A stretch of 64,000 nt of DNA from Erythrobacter sp. (GTDB taxonomy: Bacteria > Pseudomonadota > Alphaproteobacteria > Sphingomonadales > Sphingomonadaceae): positions 159,745-223,744 of the forward strand of contig DAICXZ010000003.1 in NCBI GenBank assembly GCA_027311945.1, read 5' to 3'. Positions 17,824 to 26,458 of the stretch are shown piece by piece (positions within the stretch are counted from its first letter, which is position 1; every line of letters starts with the position of its first letter). Below the pieces are notes generated by a model that saw only the letters and a program-made list of their open reading frames with translations, was not told the DNA's origin and did not search any database. Position numbers and translations under genes: made by a program.

Positions 17824-18831
17824 TTAGAGGAACTTCGCCATCACGCCCGCAGTGTCGATCATGCGGTTCGAGAAGCCCCACTCGTTGTCGTACCACGAGA
17901 CGACGCGGGCAAGCTTGCCTTCCATCACCGAGGTTTCGAGGCTGTCGACAGTCGAGCTGGCCGGATGGTGGTTGAAGTCCGAGCTGACCAGCGGCTGGTC
18001 GGTATAGTCGAGCACACCCTTCATCGCGCCCTCGGCAGCAGCCTTGAGTGCTTCGTTCAGTTCCTCAGCCGAGGTATCACGACCGGGGGTGAAGACGAGG
18101 TCGATAAGGCTGACGTTTGGCGTCGGCACACGCACCGACGATCCATCCAGCTTGCCCTTCAGCTCGGGCAGCACCAGGCCGACGGCGCGGGCAGCGCCGG
18201 TGGTGGTCGGGATCATGTTCTGCGCACCGCCACGGGCACGGCGCATGTCCGAATGCATCTGATCGAGCATGCGCTGGTCGTTGGTGTAGCTGTGGATCGT
18301 GGTCATGAAGCCACGCTCGATCCCGACGAGATCGTTCAGCACCTTGGCCACCGGCGAAAGGCAGTTGGTGGTGCAGCTGGCGTTCGACACGATGATGTCG
18401 TCGGCGGTCAGAATCTCATGGTTCACGCCGTAAACCACAGTGGCCGAAACACCCGTGGCCGGGGCCGAGATCAGCACGCGCTTGGCGCCTGCATCAAGGT
18501 GCGGCTTGGCGGCATCGTGGCTCTGGAAGAAGCCCGTGCATTCAAGCACTATATCGACGCCCATGTCCTTGTGCGGCAGCTTGCCCGGATCACGCTCGGA
18601 GGTGACGGCGATGGTCTTGCCGTTCACAACGAGGTTGGTGCCATCGACCGAAACGGTGCCGGGGAAACGGCCATGGGTCGAATCGAAGCCGAACAGCAGT
18701 GCGTTCGCCTTGGTGTCGGCCAGATCGTTAATCGCCACGAGTTCGAGGTCGTGGTCGCTGCGCTCGAGAATGGCGCGCGCCACGAGGCGTCCGATACGCC
18801 CGAAACCGTTGATCGCTACCTTAGTCGCCAT
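17824..18831 (-). CDS. gap: Glyceraldehyde-3-phosphate dehydrogenase, type I
   Basis: Oxidises glyceraldehyde 3-phosphate with NAD and phosphate in glycolysis. The 335-residue protein begins with the Rossmann motif [11 protein letters not shown], has the catalytic cysteine in [12 protein letters not shown] (about residue 155), the active-site His in TIHSYTNDQ and the C-terminal [13 protein letters not shown]. It lies 15 bp downstream of tkt and upstream of pgk, spaced from the latter by a palindromic repeat element. Confidence 0.97.
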   Translation of the reverse strand: MATKVAINGFGRIGRLVARAILERSDHDLELVAINDLADTKANALLFGFDSTHGRFPGTVSVDGTNLVVNGKTIAVTSERDPGKLPHKDMGVDIVLECTGFFQSHDAAKPHLDAGAKRVLISAPATGVSATVVYGVNHEILTADDIIVSNASCTTNCLSPVAKVLNDLVGIERGFMTTIHSYTNDQRMLDQMHSDMRRARGGAQNMIPTTTGAARAVGLVLPELKGKLDGSSVRVPTPNVSLIDLVFTPGRDTSAEELNEALKAAAEGAMKGVLDYTDQPLVSSDFNHHPASSTVDSLETSVMEGKLARVVSWYDNEWGFSNRMIDTAGVMAKFL

Positions 18832-18846
18832 GGTAAGAACTCCTGC

Positions 18847-20844
18847 TTATGCGTTCAATTTTTTGATGATCTGCGGGACAATCTTGTCCGCGCTGAAACC
18901 GAAGTGTTCGAACAGAGTCGCCGCCGGGGCCGAAGCGCCGAAGCGATCGAGCCCGATGTTGAGGCCATTGCGCCCGGTGAAGCGTTCCCAGCCCTGGGTC
19001 ACGCCCGCCTCGACCGAAACGATCAGTGCATCGGCCGGCAGCAGCTCGTCCTGATAGGCAGCGTCCTGCGCGCCGAATAGGTCGAGACAGGGCGCGCTGA
19101 CCACGTCGGCACCAATGCCCTGCGCTTCGAGCGATTTGGCGGTATCAAGCGCCACGGAGACTTCGGAGCCGGTGGCGATCAGCACCACCTTGCGCGCAGC
19201 TTCGGCACCTTTGAGGCGATAGGCACCCTTGGCCGAGCGGTTGCTGGCCGGGGTCCACTCGGCATCGCCGTCGCCGCGCACCGGCGGCAGGTTCTGACGC
19301 GACAGCGCCAGCACCGAGGGCGTTCCGGGGGTCTGCAAGGAGAGCGCCCAGCACTCCGCCGTCTCGATGGCATCAGCCGGACGGAACACGTTCAGGTTCG
19401 GGATCAGGCGCAGGCTCATCACCTGCTCGACCGGCTGGTGGGTCGGGCCGTCTTCGCCAAGGCCGATGCTGTCATGCGTCAGCACATAGACAACCCCAGC
19501 CTGCTGCAATGCCGAAAGACGGATCGCGTTGCGGGCATAGTCGGAGAAGATCAGAAAGGTACCGCCATAGGGCAGCACGCCGCCATGTAGGAACATGCCG
19601 TTCATCGCCGCGGCCATGCCGAACTCGCGGATGCCGTAATAGACATAGCGGCCCGAATAGTCCTCAGCGGTGAGCGGCGTGGTGAACTTGGTCTTGGTGT
19701 TGTTCGAACCGGTGAGATCGGCCGAACCGCCGATCAGCTGCTCGATCTGCTCGGTAAGCGGGCCGAGCGCCATTTCGCTGGCCTTGCGGCTGGCGACCTT
19801 GGGCGGCTCTGCCGCGAGCGCGCGGATATGGTCCTGCAGCGCGGGGCCCGCCTTGTCGGCAACACTGGCGAGCTGCGCGGTAAGCGCCTCGGTCTTGCCG
19901 CTCTGGGCCAGCCGGTCTTCCCAGGCGCGGCGCGTTTCGGCGCCCTTCGTGCCCACTGCGCGCCACGCGGAGACGATCTCCTCCGGGATCACGAACGGAG
20001 CGTGCGGCCAGCTCAGTTCGACGCGCGCGGCGGCGATCTCGTCACCGCCGAGCGGCGAGCCGTGGATGCCCGAAGTGCCCTGCTTGTTGGGCGCGCCCTT
20101 GCCGATCACGGTCTTGCAGGCGACGATCGAGGGGCGCGGATCGGCCGCAGCTTCGGCCAGCGCGCGCTTGATATCGGCCGGGTCGTGGCCGTCGCAGCTG
20201 GTGGTGTGCCAGCCGGTCGCGGTATAGCGGGCGAGCACGTCTTCCGAAGAGGACAGGCCGACCTTTCCGTCAATTGTGACGTTGTTGTCGTCCCACAGCA
20301 CGTTGAGGTTGCCGAGCTTCAAGTGGCCCGCAAGGCCGATGGCCTCGTGGTTGATGCCTTCCATCAGGCAGCCGTCGCCCGCCAGCACCCAGGTCTTGTG
20401 GTCGATCACCTCGTTGCCGAACTTGGCGTTGAGGTGCCGCTCGGCAATTGCCATGCCGACGCCCATCGCGAGGCCCTGCCCGAGCGGCCCAGTGGTGCAT
20501 TCGATACCGTCGATCAGGAAGTTCTCCGGGTGCCCGGCGCAAGGGCTGCCTAGCTGGCGGAAGTTCTTGATGTCGTCGAGCGTTGGGGATTCGTATCCGG
20601 TCAGCCACATCAGCGAGTAAATCAGCATCGACCCGTGGCCTGCCGAGAGCACGAAACGGTCGCGGTCGGGCCAGGCCGGATCGGCGGGATCGTATTTGAG
20701 GAAATCGGAATAAAGGACTGTGGCGACGTCCGCCATGCCCATCGGCATGCCCGGATGGCCAATATTGGCGGCCTCGACCGCGTCCATCGACAGCGCGCGG
20801 ATGGCGTTGGCCATGTCGGTGAAGCTGACTTCCTGCTCGCTCAT
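18847..20844 (-). CDS. tkt: Transketolase
   Basis: Thiamine-diphosphate enzyme moving two-carbon units between sugar phosphates in the pentose phosphate pathway. The 665-residue protein has N-terminal NIGHPGMPMGMAD, the cofactor-binding GDGCLMEGINHEA motif, the pyrimidine domain with HDSIGLGEDGPTHQPVEQ and the C-terminal domain around EAGVTQGWERFTG. Full length. First gene of the tkt-gap-pgk-fda set, divergent from the zapA locus. Confidence 0.97.
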   Translation of the reverse strand: MSEQEVSFTDMANAIRALSMDAVEAANIGHPGMPMGMADVATVLYSDFLKYDPADPAWPDRDRFVLSAGHGSMLIYSLMWLTGYESPTLDDIKNFRQLGSPCAGHPENFLIDGIECTTGPLGQGLAMGVGMAIAERHLNAKFGNEVIDHKTWVLAGDGCLMEGINHEAIGLAGHLKLGNLNVLWDDNNVTIDGKVGLSSSEDVLARYTATGWHTTSCDGHDPADIKRALAEAAADPRPSIVACKTVIGKGAPNKQGTSGIHGSPLGGDEIAAARVELSWPHAPFVIPEEIVSAWRAVGTKGAETRRAWEDRLAQSGKTEALTAQLASVADKAGPALQDHIRALAAEPPKVASRKASEMALGPLTEQIEQLIGGSADLTGSNNTKTKFTTPLTAEDYSGRYVYYGIREFGMAAAMNGMFLHGGVLPYGGTFLIFSDYARNAIRLSALQQAGVVYVLTHDSIGLGEDGPTHQPVEQVMSLRLIPNLNVFRPADAIETAECWALSLQTPGTPSVLALSRQNLPPVRGDGDAEWTPASNRSAKGAYRLKGAEAARKVVLIATGSEVSVALDTAKSLEAQGIGADVVSAPCLDLFGAQDAAYQDELLPADALIVSVEAGVTQGWERFTGRNGLNIGLDRFGASAPAATLFEHFGFSADKIVPQIIKKLNA

Positions 20845-21009
20845 TCGCTATTTCCCCGGTTGGTTCTGGCCCAAAGACAAAGGTGGCCGAATCGGATGGC
20901 GGCTGTGTGAGCAGACACAGGCCCCTCGTCAAGCGCAGCCGGGCCAGCCGCCGCCAGGGAGTGCTTTTGCGGCATCGCCCGATTATTCACATATTTGCAC
21001 TTTGCACCT

Positions 21010-21039
21010 TTGCCTAGGCCGGGCTTCGGCGGCTATATA
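21010..21039 (+). promoter_or_regulatory. Promoter for the zapA locus; transcript may be leaderless
   Basis: TTGCCT (21010-21015) and TATATA (21034-21039) with an 18-base spacer. The expected start point falls at or within a base or two of the ATG at 21046. No ribosome-binding site is visible before that ATG, which is consistent with a leaderless mRNA. Confidence 0.5.
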
Positions 21040-21045
21040 GCGTTA

Positions 21046-21300
21046 ATGGAAGGTGATCGCATCGCGCAGGCCAGAGCCCGGATCGAGGCGGCAGCGGCCC
21101 GGATTGAGGCCGCCGCAGGCGAACTTGCGGGCGCGCGCCATGCTGGAGATCCGGAGCTGGAGGCGCGCTACAACGCCTTGCGCGCCGAGGCGGAGGAAGC
21201 GCTGGCCGGGCTCGACATGCTGATCACCCGGCTTGACCCTGACAATTACGATCAGCTGACGAGCAATGATGGCCCGCAAGCAATGAGCACCGATCAGTGA
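21046..21300 (+). CDS. 84-residue coiled-coil protein upstream of zapA
   Basis: Short protein rich in A, E and R with heptad-like spacing (QARARIEAAAARIEAAAGEL, then EARYNALRAEAEEALAGLDML), so very probably an alpha-helical coiled coil. The ATG at 21046 follows a promoter-like sequence so closely that the mRNA may lack a leader. Its TGA overlaps the zapA GTG (GTGA), implying coupled translation and a possible role with ZapA in cell division. No named family was recognised; the functional link is inference from operon position. Confidence 0.8.
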   Translation: MEGDRIAQARARIEAAAARIEAAAGELAGARHAGDPELEARYNALRAEAEEALAGLDMLITRLDPDNYDQLTSNDGPQAMSTDQ

Positions 21301-21602
21301 GCAATGTCACCATCGCCATCGCCGGGCGGCAATATACCGTCGCCTGCGACGCGGGCGAGGAAGCCCATGTGGAGCGACTCGGCGCTCTGATCGACGGCAA
21401 GATTGCCGGTATGGGCTCCACCGTCGGCCAGCCCGAAGCACGGCTGTTGCTCTATGCCGCCCTGCTGCTCGCCGATGAGGCGCAGGAAGCGACCGAACGG
21501 GCGCGCGCGGCAGAGGAAGCACAGGCGCAAGACTACGAAGCGACCGCCGCGCGGCTTGAAGCGTTAGCGGGACAGCTTGAGAATGCCGGGCAACGTCCCT
21601 AA
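21297..21602 (+). CDS. zapA: Cell division protein ZapA
   Basis: 101-residue ZapA homologue, a cytoplasmic protein that bundles FtsZ filaments at the division ring. The N-terminal NVTIAIAGRQYTVACDAGEEAHVERL segment is the globular ZapA domain and the C-terminal half (EAQEATERARAAEEAQ and on) is the coiled coil used for dimerisation. Starts with GTG overlapping the preceding stop. The zapA-6S RNA-fthC order downstream is widely conserved in proteobacteria and supports the call. Confidence 0.9.
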   Translation: MSNVTIAIAGRQYTVACDAGEEAHVERLGALIDGKIAGMGSTVGQPEARLLLYAALLLADEAQEATERARAAEEAQAQDYEATAARLEALAGQLENAGQRP

Positions 21603-21605
21603 ATA
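21577..21605 (+). promoter_or_regulatory. Promoter of the 6S RNA
   Basis: TTGAGA (21577-21582), 17-base spacer, TAAATA (21600-21605), lying at the very end of zapA. The predicted start near 21611 coincides with the 5' strand of the 6S RNA closing stem. Confidence 0.65.
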
Positions 21606-21609
21606 GGCA

Positions 21610-21770
21610 TCGGCGGGACTGTCCGGCACGAGCCCATGAACATCCCTGAGGCTATAAGCAATCCAAGGGAGTTGTCCCTACTGGAACCCTGGTTCCGGAT
21701 ATACGGCGCCCACCTGACCCAAAGGCGTCAGAGGATTTCGCGGCAAAACGACCCATGATGGTTCCGCCAC
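21610..21770 (+). ncRNA. ssrS: 6S RNA
   Basis: Regulatory RNA that binds the sigma-70 RNA polymerase holoenzyme by mimicking an open promoter. The call rests on position between zapA and fthC, a promoter ending just upstream, a length of about 160 nt, and a terminal stem formed by GGCGGGACT (21612-21620) with GGTTCCGCC (21760-21768, two G-U pairs). An interior run that could form the family's single-stranded bubble also fits. Ends are estimates to within a few bases. No covariance model could be run. Confidence 0.85.
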
Positions 21771-21780
21771 TCGAATTATT

Positions 21781-21816
21781 GCGCGCTACCGCTTCGCTGC
21801 AAGAGCGCGCGATTTT
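21781..21816 (+). terminator. Possible terminator after the 6S RNA
   Basis: GCGCGCT (21781-21787) pairs with AGCGCGC (21804-21810) around a 16-base loop and is followed by GATTTT. The loop is long and the T run short, so the fit is moderate. Confidence 0.45.
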
Positions 21817-21843
21817 CGCGCTACCGCTCCCCCTCCCTCCATG

Positions 21844-21938
21844 CCCGCTCGCCCTGAGCTTGTCGAAGGGCTGTCTTTCCTGCATGCGCTGAAGCCAGTG
21901 AACAAGGACAATCCTTCGACAAGCTCAGGATGAGCGGG
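21844..21938. repeat. REP-like inverted repeat between 6S RNA and fthC
   Basis: An arm at 21844-21870, CCCGCTC then CCCTGAGCTTGTCGAAGGG, is matched in reverse by 21913-21938, CCTTCGACAAGCTCAGG then ATGAGCGGG, around a 42-base loop. The CTTCGACAAGCTCAGG core is, from memory, a common dispersed repeat in sphingomonads and relatives. It could form a large hairpin in the leader of fthC. Confidence 0.8.
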
Positions 21939-21968
21939 AGAAGGCATGAGACTGGTGCCGGAATTGTG

Positions 21969-22550
21969 ATGACCATAGCCGAACAGAAAGCCGCACTGCG
22001 CAAAGAGTTGCGCAAGGCCCGCCGCGACCACGCCGCCGCGCTTCCGCGCGAGGTTTCCGCGCTGGTCTTTGCGCGCCCGCCTGCCCCGGTGCTCGACATG
22101 GTGCCCGAGGGCGCGACCATAGGCCTCTACCGCGCCGATGCGGGCGAGGCTCCGGCAGGCGGCTACATCCGCTTCTTCCACGAGCGAGGCCACCCCATCG
22201 CCCTCCCCCGCGTCACCACGATGGACGCGCCGATGACATTCCACCTCCACACCGACCCCTACGAGGAAAGCGACCTGGTCGCCGGGCCGCTCGGCCTGCG
22301 CCAGCCCGCCGAGGATGCGCCTGTGGTCGTGCCCGAGGTATTGTTCATGCCGCTGGTGGGCTTCACCGCAGATGGCGACCGACTGGGGCAAGGCGGCGGC
22401 TTTTACGACCGCTGGCTGGCCGCGCATCCCGCCACGGTGGCCATCGGCATGGCCTGGGACATCCAGTGCGTCGACACCCTGCCGGTTGAGGACCACGACA
22501 TGCCGCTGAAAGCCATCGTCACCTCCACGCGCATCTACGGGCCGTTCTGA
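21969..22550 (+). CDS. fthC: 5-formyltetrahydrofolate cyclo-ligase
   Basis: Converts 5-formyl-THF to 5,10-methenyl-THF with ATP. The 193-residue protein has an N-terminal K/R-rich helix (AEQKAALRKELRKARR) and the two family motifs: PEVLFMPLVGFTADGDRLGQGGGFYDRWL, with the glycine-rich phosphate loop, and the basic substrate contacts around it. ATG at 21969 is preferred; an in-frame GTG one codon upstream is possible. Its stop overlaps the next gene (TGATG). Conserved partner of zapA and 6S RNA. Confidence 0.92.
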   Translation: MTIAEQKAALRKELRKARRDHAAALPREVSALVFARPPAPVLDMVPEGATIGLYRADAGEAPAGGYIRFFHERGHPIALPRVTTMDAPMTFHLHTDPYEESDLVAGPLGLRQPAEDAPVVVPEVLFMPLVGFTADGDRLGQGGGFYDRWLAAHPATVAIGMAWDIQCVDTLPVEDHDMPLKAIVTSTRIYGPF

Positions 22551-22765
22551 TGCGCACAGAGCCAACCTGGCGCATCCCGGTGGGGGTGATCGGCCTGACC
22601 ATCGCCATCGCGATCTATTGCATCGTGGTGGCCCGCTATGTGCCCGAACTGATCGGCGGCTGGCACGCACTGCTGCAAACGCCGGTTTACATTGTGCTGG
22701 GGCTGGTCTGGCTGCTGCCGCTCAGGCGCTTCCTGATATGGATGGAAACCGGGCGCTGGGGGTGA
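22550..22765 (+). CDS. DUF2842 family small membrane protein
   Basis: 71 residues with two transmembrane helices (about 10-30 and 43-62), the motif PTWRIPVGVIGL at the start and LLPLRRFLIWMETGRWG at the end. That pattern is the DUF2842 family of alphaproteobacteria, whose function is unknown. The ATG shares its A with the fthC stop, so the two are coupled. Confidence 0.85.
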   Translation: MRTEPTWRIPVGVIGLTIAIAIYCIVVARYVPELIGGWHALLQTPVYIVLGLVWLLPLRRFLIWMETGRWG

Positions 22766-22953
22766 TGGTCGCCAGGTGGCGGCTGTCTCACTGTTGGCAC
22801 ATTAAATAAACTGACCGCTATCAAGCTCATGCTTGTTTTGACGGTTTCCATGTGCCTTGCCCAATGCCTCGAACGCCCCCTATCATGCCCGAGCCTTCTC
22901 CGAGGTCGCGCGACGGTCGCCCTCCTGCGGATTGAACTTCTGAGGGGAGTGAC

Positions 22954-23835
22954 ATGATCTGGATGAACACGGCGCGAGCCTATGGCCTGATGGTTATAGC
23001 ACTGTTGACGTCAGCGCCCGCGATTGCAGAGGGTCAGACGCAACCGGTGCGCGCGGAACCGATAACGATCGGAAGATCGTACCACATGCACACCCAGGAC
23101 GCCGACAGGCGCGTCAATGTGGTTCCTCCTGCAATGTACGAAGAAAGCGATACGACCTATCCGCTCGTTGTCGTTCTGGATGGCGGGCTTTCGCAAGATT
23201 TCTTCCTCACGCTTGGAATGGAGCGCTGGAATCAGCTTTGGCAACGAAGCGCTCCGGCGATTTTCGTCGGTGTCGAAACCATAGACCGGCAGAGAGAATT
23301 GCTGCCGCCAACCTCAGATCCTGACGAACTGGCTCGCTACCCATCGGCCGGCAACAGCGTGCAGTTTCGCCACTGGCTGACAGACACTATCCTGCCAATG
23401 TTGCGCGAAACTTATCGGACGGACGGCAGAGCCTTCTTGATCGGCGAAAGCGCGGCTGGCCATTTCGTCTTGGAGACATGGATCGACCAGCCTGACCTGT
23501 TCAATGGCTATGCGGCACTATCGCCTAGCCTCCAGTGGAACGACCAGAACTTATCGCGCCGGTTTCACATGATGAGTGCGGCCGAGCGGCCTGCGTTATT
23601 CTTGTCACTCGCGAACGAGGGCGGCGCGACCGAGGAAGGCGTTTTGCGCTTCGTCGCGGACTCCAACGTCTGCTTTGCTGACCGCAGGGAAACGCTGGTC
23701 CATGCAACAACACTGCACGGCCTTTTCCCGGAGGCCCTGCAGTTCCTCTTGCCGACCGAAGCGGACTGGCTTGGCGAATATGGTCTGACTTTGGACTGCG
23801 AAACGCGCGCCGAACGGGAACAGGCGGTCGACTGA
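22954..23835 (+). CDS. Secreted alpha/beta-hydrolase, esterase of the IroE/Fes-like type
   Basis: 293 residues with a signal peptide (ends SAPAIAEG). The fold matches COG2819-type hydrolases: a YPLVVVLDGG strand, the nucleophile elbow GESAAGHF (Ser in GES), and a late acidic/His region ending with TTLHGLFPEALQ, where His is the likely catalytic base. Relatives act on siderophore esters or other carboxylic esters; the substrate here cannot be told. Codon use looks less GC-biased than the flanking genes and it sits alone next to a tRNA gene, so acquisition by transfer is possible. Confidence 0.78.
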   Translation: MIWMNTARAYGLMVIALLTSAPAIAEGQTQPVRAEPITIGRSYHMHTQDADRRVNVVPPAMYEESDTTYPLVVVLDGGLSQDFFLTLGMERWNQLWQRSAPAIFVGVETIDRQRELLPPTSDPDELARYPSAGNSVQFRHWLTDTILPMLRETYRTDGRAFLIGESAAGHFVLETWIDQPDLFNGYAALSPSLQWNDQNLSRRFHMMSAAERPALFLSLANEGGATEEGVLRFVADSNVCFADRRETLVHATTLHGLFPEALQFLLPTEADWLGEYGLTLDCETRAEREQAVD

Positions 23836-23918
23836 CCTGTTCATTGCACCAAACATAGTCAGCGCCCGAAGCAGGCAATCCCGCCTCTCCCTATCCCGCG
23901 TGCAAACTGCCGATAATG

Positions 23919-23944
23919 CAAAAAGGGCGACCCGAAGGTCGCCC
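23919..23944 (-). terminator. Terminator of tRNA-Asp
   Basis: On the minus strand GGGCGACC-TTCG-GGTCGCCC (23944..23925) is followed by TTTTT, a strong intrinsic terminator with a UUCG loop about 30 bases after the tRNA 3' end. Confidence 0.9.
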
Positions 23945-23976
23945 TCATACACCCTCTTTCGAAGGAAAGTCCCAAG

Positions 23977-24053
23977 TGGCGCGAGTGACGGGACTCGAAC
24001 CCGCGACCCTCGGCGTGACAGGCCGATACTCTAACCAACTGAGCTACACCCGC
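23977..24053 (-). tRNA. tRNA-Asp (anticodon GTC)
   Basis: 77 nt including an encoded CCA. The acceptor stem GCGGGTG pairs with CACTCGC with one G-U; discriminator G is as expected for Asp. D-arm TAGCTCAGTTGG, anticodon loop CTGTCAC (GTC), T-loop GTTCGAAC. Flanked by its own promoter and terminator. Confidence 0.97.
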
Positions 24054-24090
24054 GCACTTAAGCGGCGGTCAGCGCCTCTTGGGAAGCGCG

Positions 24091-24119
24091 CCTCTAAGCC
24101 AGCTATCCGGGGCTGTCAA
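24091..24119 (-). promoter_or_regulatory. tRNA-Asp promoter
   Basis: Minus strand TTGACA (24119..24114), 17-base spacer, TAGAGG (24096..24091), about 38 bases upstream of the mature tRNA. A near-consensus -35 box. Confidence 0.75.
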
Positions 24120-24153
24120 CGCACATTTCCAGACTTTTTGCAGAGCCTTGAAA

Positions 24154-25080
24154 TTACACCGCGACAGGCGCGGTCAGACGGCCTTGCGGCGCATAGTCGC
24201 GAACCTCGAAATCCTCGATTCGGTAATCGAAGATGGATTCGGGACGGCGCAGGATCGCCAGCTTCGGCTCGCCCTCGGGCTTCCGCGATAACTGTGCGTC
24301 GATCAGTTCCTCGTGATTGAGGTACAGGTGCGTGTCGCCGCCCGTCCAAACCAGCTCGCCCGGCTCCAAACCCGCCTGCTGCGCCACCATGCGCGTGAGC
24401 AAAGCGGCTCCGAACAGGTTGAACGGCAGGCCCAGCGCAACGTCGCAGCTGCGCTGATAGAGCTGGCAATTGAGCCGCGTGCCCCCTGCCCCAACGTGGA
24501 ACTGGTAGGTCTTGTGGCACGGCGGCAAAGCCATCCGATCCAGCTCGGCAACGTTCCAGCCCTCGATGATGTGGCGGCGGCTGCCGGGATTGATCTTGAG
24601 GTCCTCCACCAGCCGGGCGACCTGGTTGATCCCCGGCCCGGCACGATATGTGCCGTCGCCCTGAGCCTCGTAAGTCGGCCAGTCGACCCATTGCTTGCCA
24701 TAAACCGGCCCCAAATCGCCCCATTCGTCTGCAAAGGCGGCATCTTCTACGATCCGCGCTTCAAACGCCTCCTGCGAGATCTGGTCGCCCGTGGCCTTGC
24801 GGTATTTCGCCAGCGGCCAGTCGGTCCAGATCGTCACCTTCTGCTCGAGCAGCGGACGGATGTTCGTCTCGCCGGTGAGGAACCACAGCATCTCGCGCGC
24901 CGCGGCCTTCCAGAACACCCGCTTGGTGGTCAGCAATGGAACGCGCTCCTCGCCAAGGTCGAACCGCAGTTGCGGCCCGAACACCGAGCGGGTGCCCACG
25001 CCGGTGCGGTCGATCCGCTCGTCGCCCTCGGTCCAGATGCGGCGCATGAGATCGAGATATTGCTGCTCGGGGTGACTCAT
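24154..25080 (-). CDS. thyA: Thymidylate synthase
   Basis: Methylates dUMP to dTMP using 5,10-methylene-THF. The 308-residue protein has the catalytic cysteine in ALPPCHKTYQF, the RSCDVALGLPFNLFGAAL dUMP-binding stretch and the GGDTHLYLNHEEL motif. An insertion between residues 85 and 130 is usual for this longer subgroup. It is followed 15 bp upstream by the epimerase gene in the same direction. Confidence 0.95.
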   Translation of the reverse strand: MSHPEQQYLDLMRRIWTEGDERIDRTGVGTRSVFGPQLRFDLGEERVPLLTTKRVFWKAAAREMLWFLTGETNIRPLLEQKVTIWTDWPLAKYRKATGDQISQEAFEARIVEDAAFADEWGDLGPVYGKQWVDWPTYEAQGDGTYRAGPGINQVARLVEDLKINPGSRRHIIEGWNVAELDRMALPPCHKTYQFHVGAGGTRLNCQLYQRSCDVALGLPFNLFGAALLTRMVAQQAGLEPGELVWTGGDTHLYLNHEELIDAQLSRKPEGEPKLAILRRPESIFDYRIEDFEVRDYAPQGRLTAPVAV

Positions 25081-25095
25081 TGCGCGCTCCTCGCG

Positions 25096-26094
25096 TCAGA
25101 TCTTGTGATAGTCGCGGAACCACTGCACGAAGGCGGGCACGCCCGCCTCGATGCTGGTGGTCGGTTCATAGCCGAGATCGTTGTGGATGGCGTCGATATC
25201 GGCGAAGGTTCGCTCGACATCACCCTTCTGCATCGGCTGCATGTCGATCTCGGCCTTGCGCTCGCAAGCATCCTCCAGCAGGCCAATCACCTTCATCAGA
25301 TGCTCGCTGCGGTGGTTGCCGATGTTGTAGAGCGCATGCGGCTTCACGCTGCCGCCCGCCTTCGCCTCGCCGTCATCGGCAGGCGGATTGTCGAGGCTGG
25401 CCACGACGCCGGTCACGATATCGTCGATGAAGGTGAAGTCGCGGAACATCTCGCCGTGATTGAACACCGGAATTGGCTCTCCGGCCAGAATCTTGCGGGT
25501 GAATATCCACATCATCATGTCGGGCCGGCCCCAGGGGCCATAGACGGTGAAGAAGCGCAGCCCGGTCAGCGGCAGACGGTAAAGATGGGCGTAGGTCTCG
25601 CTCATCAGTTCGTCGGCCTTCTTGGTGGCGGCATAGAGGCTGAGCGGGTGGTCGACCCGGTCTTCCACCGCAAAGGGCAGCTTGTCGTTGCCGCCATAGA
25701 CCGAGGACGAACTGGCATAGACCATGTGGTCAAGCTGCCGATGGCGCGCAATTTCAAGCATGTTGAGGTGGCCGACAAGGTTCGACTGGGCATAGGCGCG
25801 CGGGTTCTCGATCGAATAGCGCACGCCAGCCTGAGCGCCGAGATGGACGATGCGGTCGAAATGCTGGTTTTCCAACGCCCGCTCGAGCTGGGCGTGATCG
25901 GAAAAGTCGAGCGTGAGGCACTTCGCGCGCTCGCCGCCCGCGGCCAGCCAGCGGCTGCGCCGGTCATATTTGAGCGAGGTCTGGTAATAGTCGTTGAAGT
26001 TGTCGATGCCGAGAACCTCGTCGCCGCGTGCAAGCAACCGCATGGCCAGTTCGGCCCCGATAAACCCGGCCGCGCCCGTGATCAAAACCCGCAT
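25096..26094 (-). CDS. NAD-dependent epimerase, probably UDP-glucuronate 4-epimerase
   Basis: Extended short-chain dehydrogenase of 332 residues with the NAD-binding GAAGFIG motif at 7-13, the SSSSVYGG active-site region and the catalytic YAATKK motif. The segment FFTVYGPWGRPDMM and the N-terminal GIDNFNDYYQTSLK match UDP-glucuronate 4-epimerases, which supply galacturonate for surface polysaccharide. No glycosyltransferases are adjacent, so the product's destination is unknown; UDP-glucose/GlcNAc epimerase remains an alternative. Confidence 0.87.
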   Translation of the reverse strand: MRVLITGAAGFIGAELAMRLLARGDEVLGIDNFNDYYQTSLKYDRRSRWLAAGGERAKCLTLDFSDHAQLERALENQHFDRIVHLGAQAGVRYSIENPRAYAQSNLVGHLNMLEIARHRQLDHMVYASSSSVYGGNDKLPFAVEDRVDHPLSLYAATKKADELMSETYAHLYRLPLTGLRFFTVYGPWGRPDMMMWIFTRKILAGEPIPVFNHGEMFRDFTFIDDIVTGVVASLDNPPADDGEAKAGGSVKPHALYNIGNHRSEHLMKVIGLLEDACERKAEIDMQPMQKGDVERTFADIDAIHNDLGYEPTTSIEAGVPAFVQWFRDYHKI

Positions 26095-26458
26095 AATCGC
26101 TCCTGAAAAATTGCCTCAGCGCGACGGACAAGATGCCGCGGCAGGGCGCTGTGAGATCGCCTGCCCCATTGCGCCAAGTGGAACGGTGAATGCAACCGAC
26201 ATGGCCGAACCTGTACAAGATCGAACCGGTTATGCTGCTGACGGAGGTCGCCGGGGCAGACTCAGCGTGCGGCGGCGCGGAGGCCTCGCGAATTGCCTTA
26301 CCGCAGGAATAGCCGGGATTGCCGCGCAAAATTTCGCGGGCAAAAGCAGTGACAACCGCTGTTATCGGGAGAAATGCGCAACAAACCCCTTGCGTGCTTC
26401 GAGCGCCCTGCATATAGGCGCGCTCCTGCCTTACAGCCTAACGTCTGTTGGCTCCGGT
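26095..26458. other. 364-bp intergenic region between the epimerase gene and tRNA-Pro
   Basis: No reading frame with coding character was found. The right end carries the tRNA-Pro promoter (26390-26418). The left part probably contains the leader and promoter of the minus-strand epimerase gene, but no clear boxes were seen there. Confidence 0.6.
26390..26418 (+). promoter_or_regulatory. tRNA-Pro promoter
   Basis: TTGCGT (26390-26395), 17-base spacer, TATAGG (26413-26418), about 40 bases upstream of the tRNA 5' end, in the style of stable-RNA promoters. Confidence 0.7.

Noticed and set aside
24313..26106. 597-codon plus-strand frame across thyA and the epimerase gene
   Set aside because: Spans the antisense of two real genes and their spacer; no motif found.
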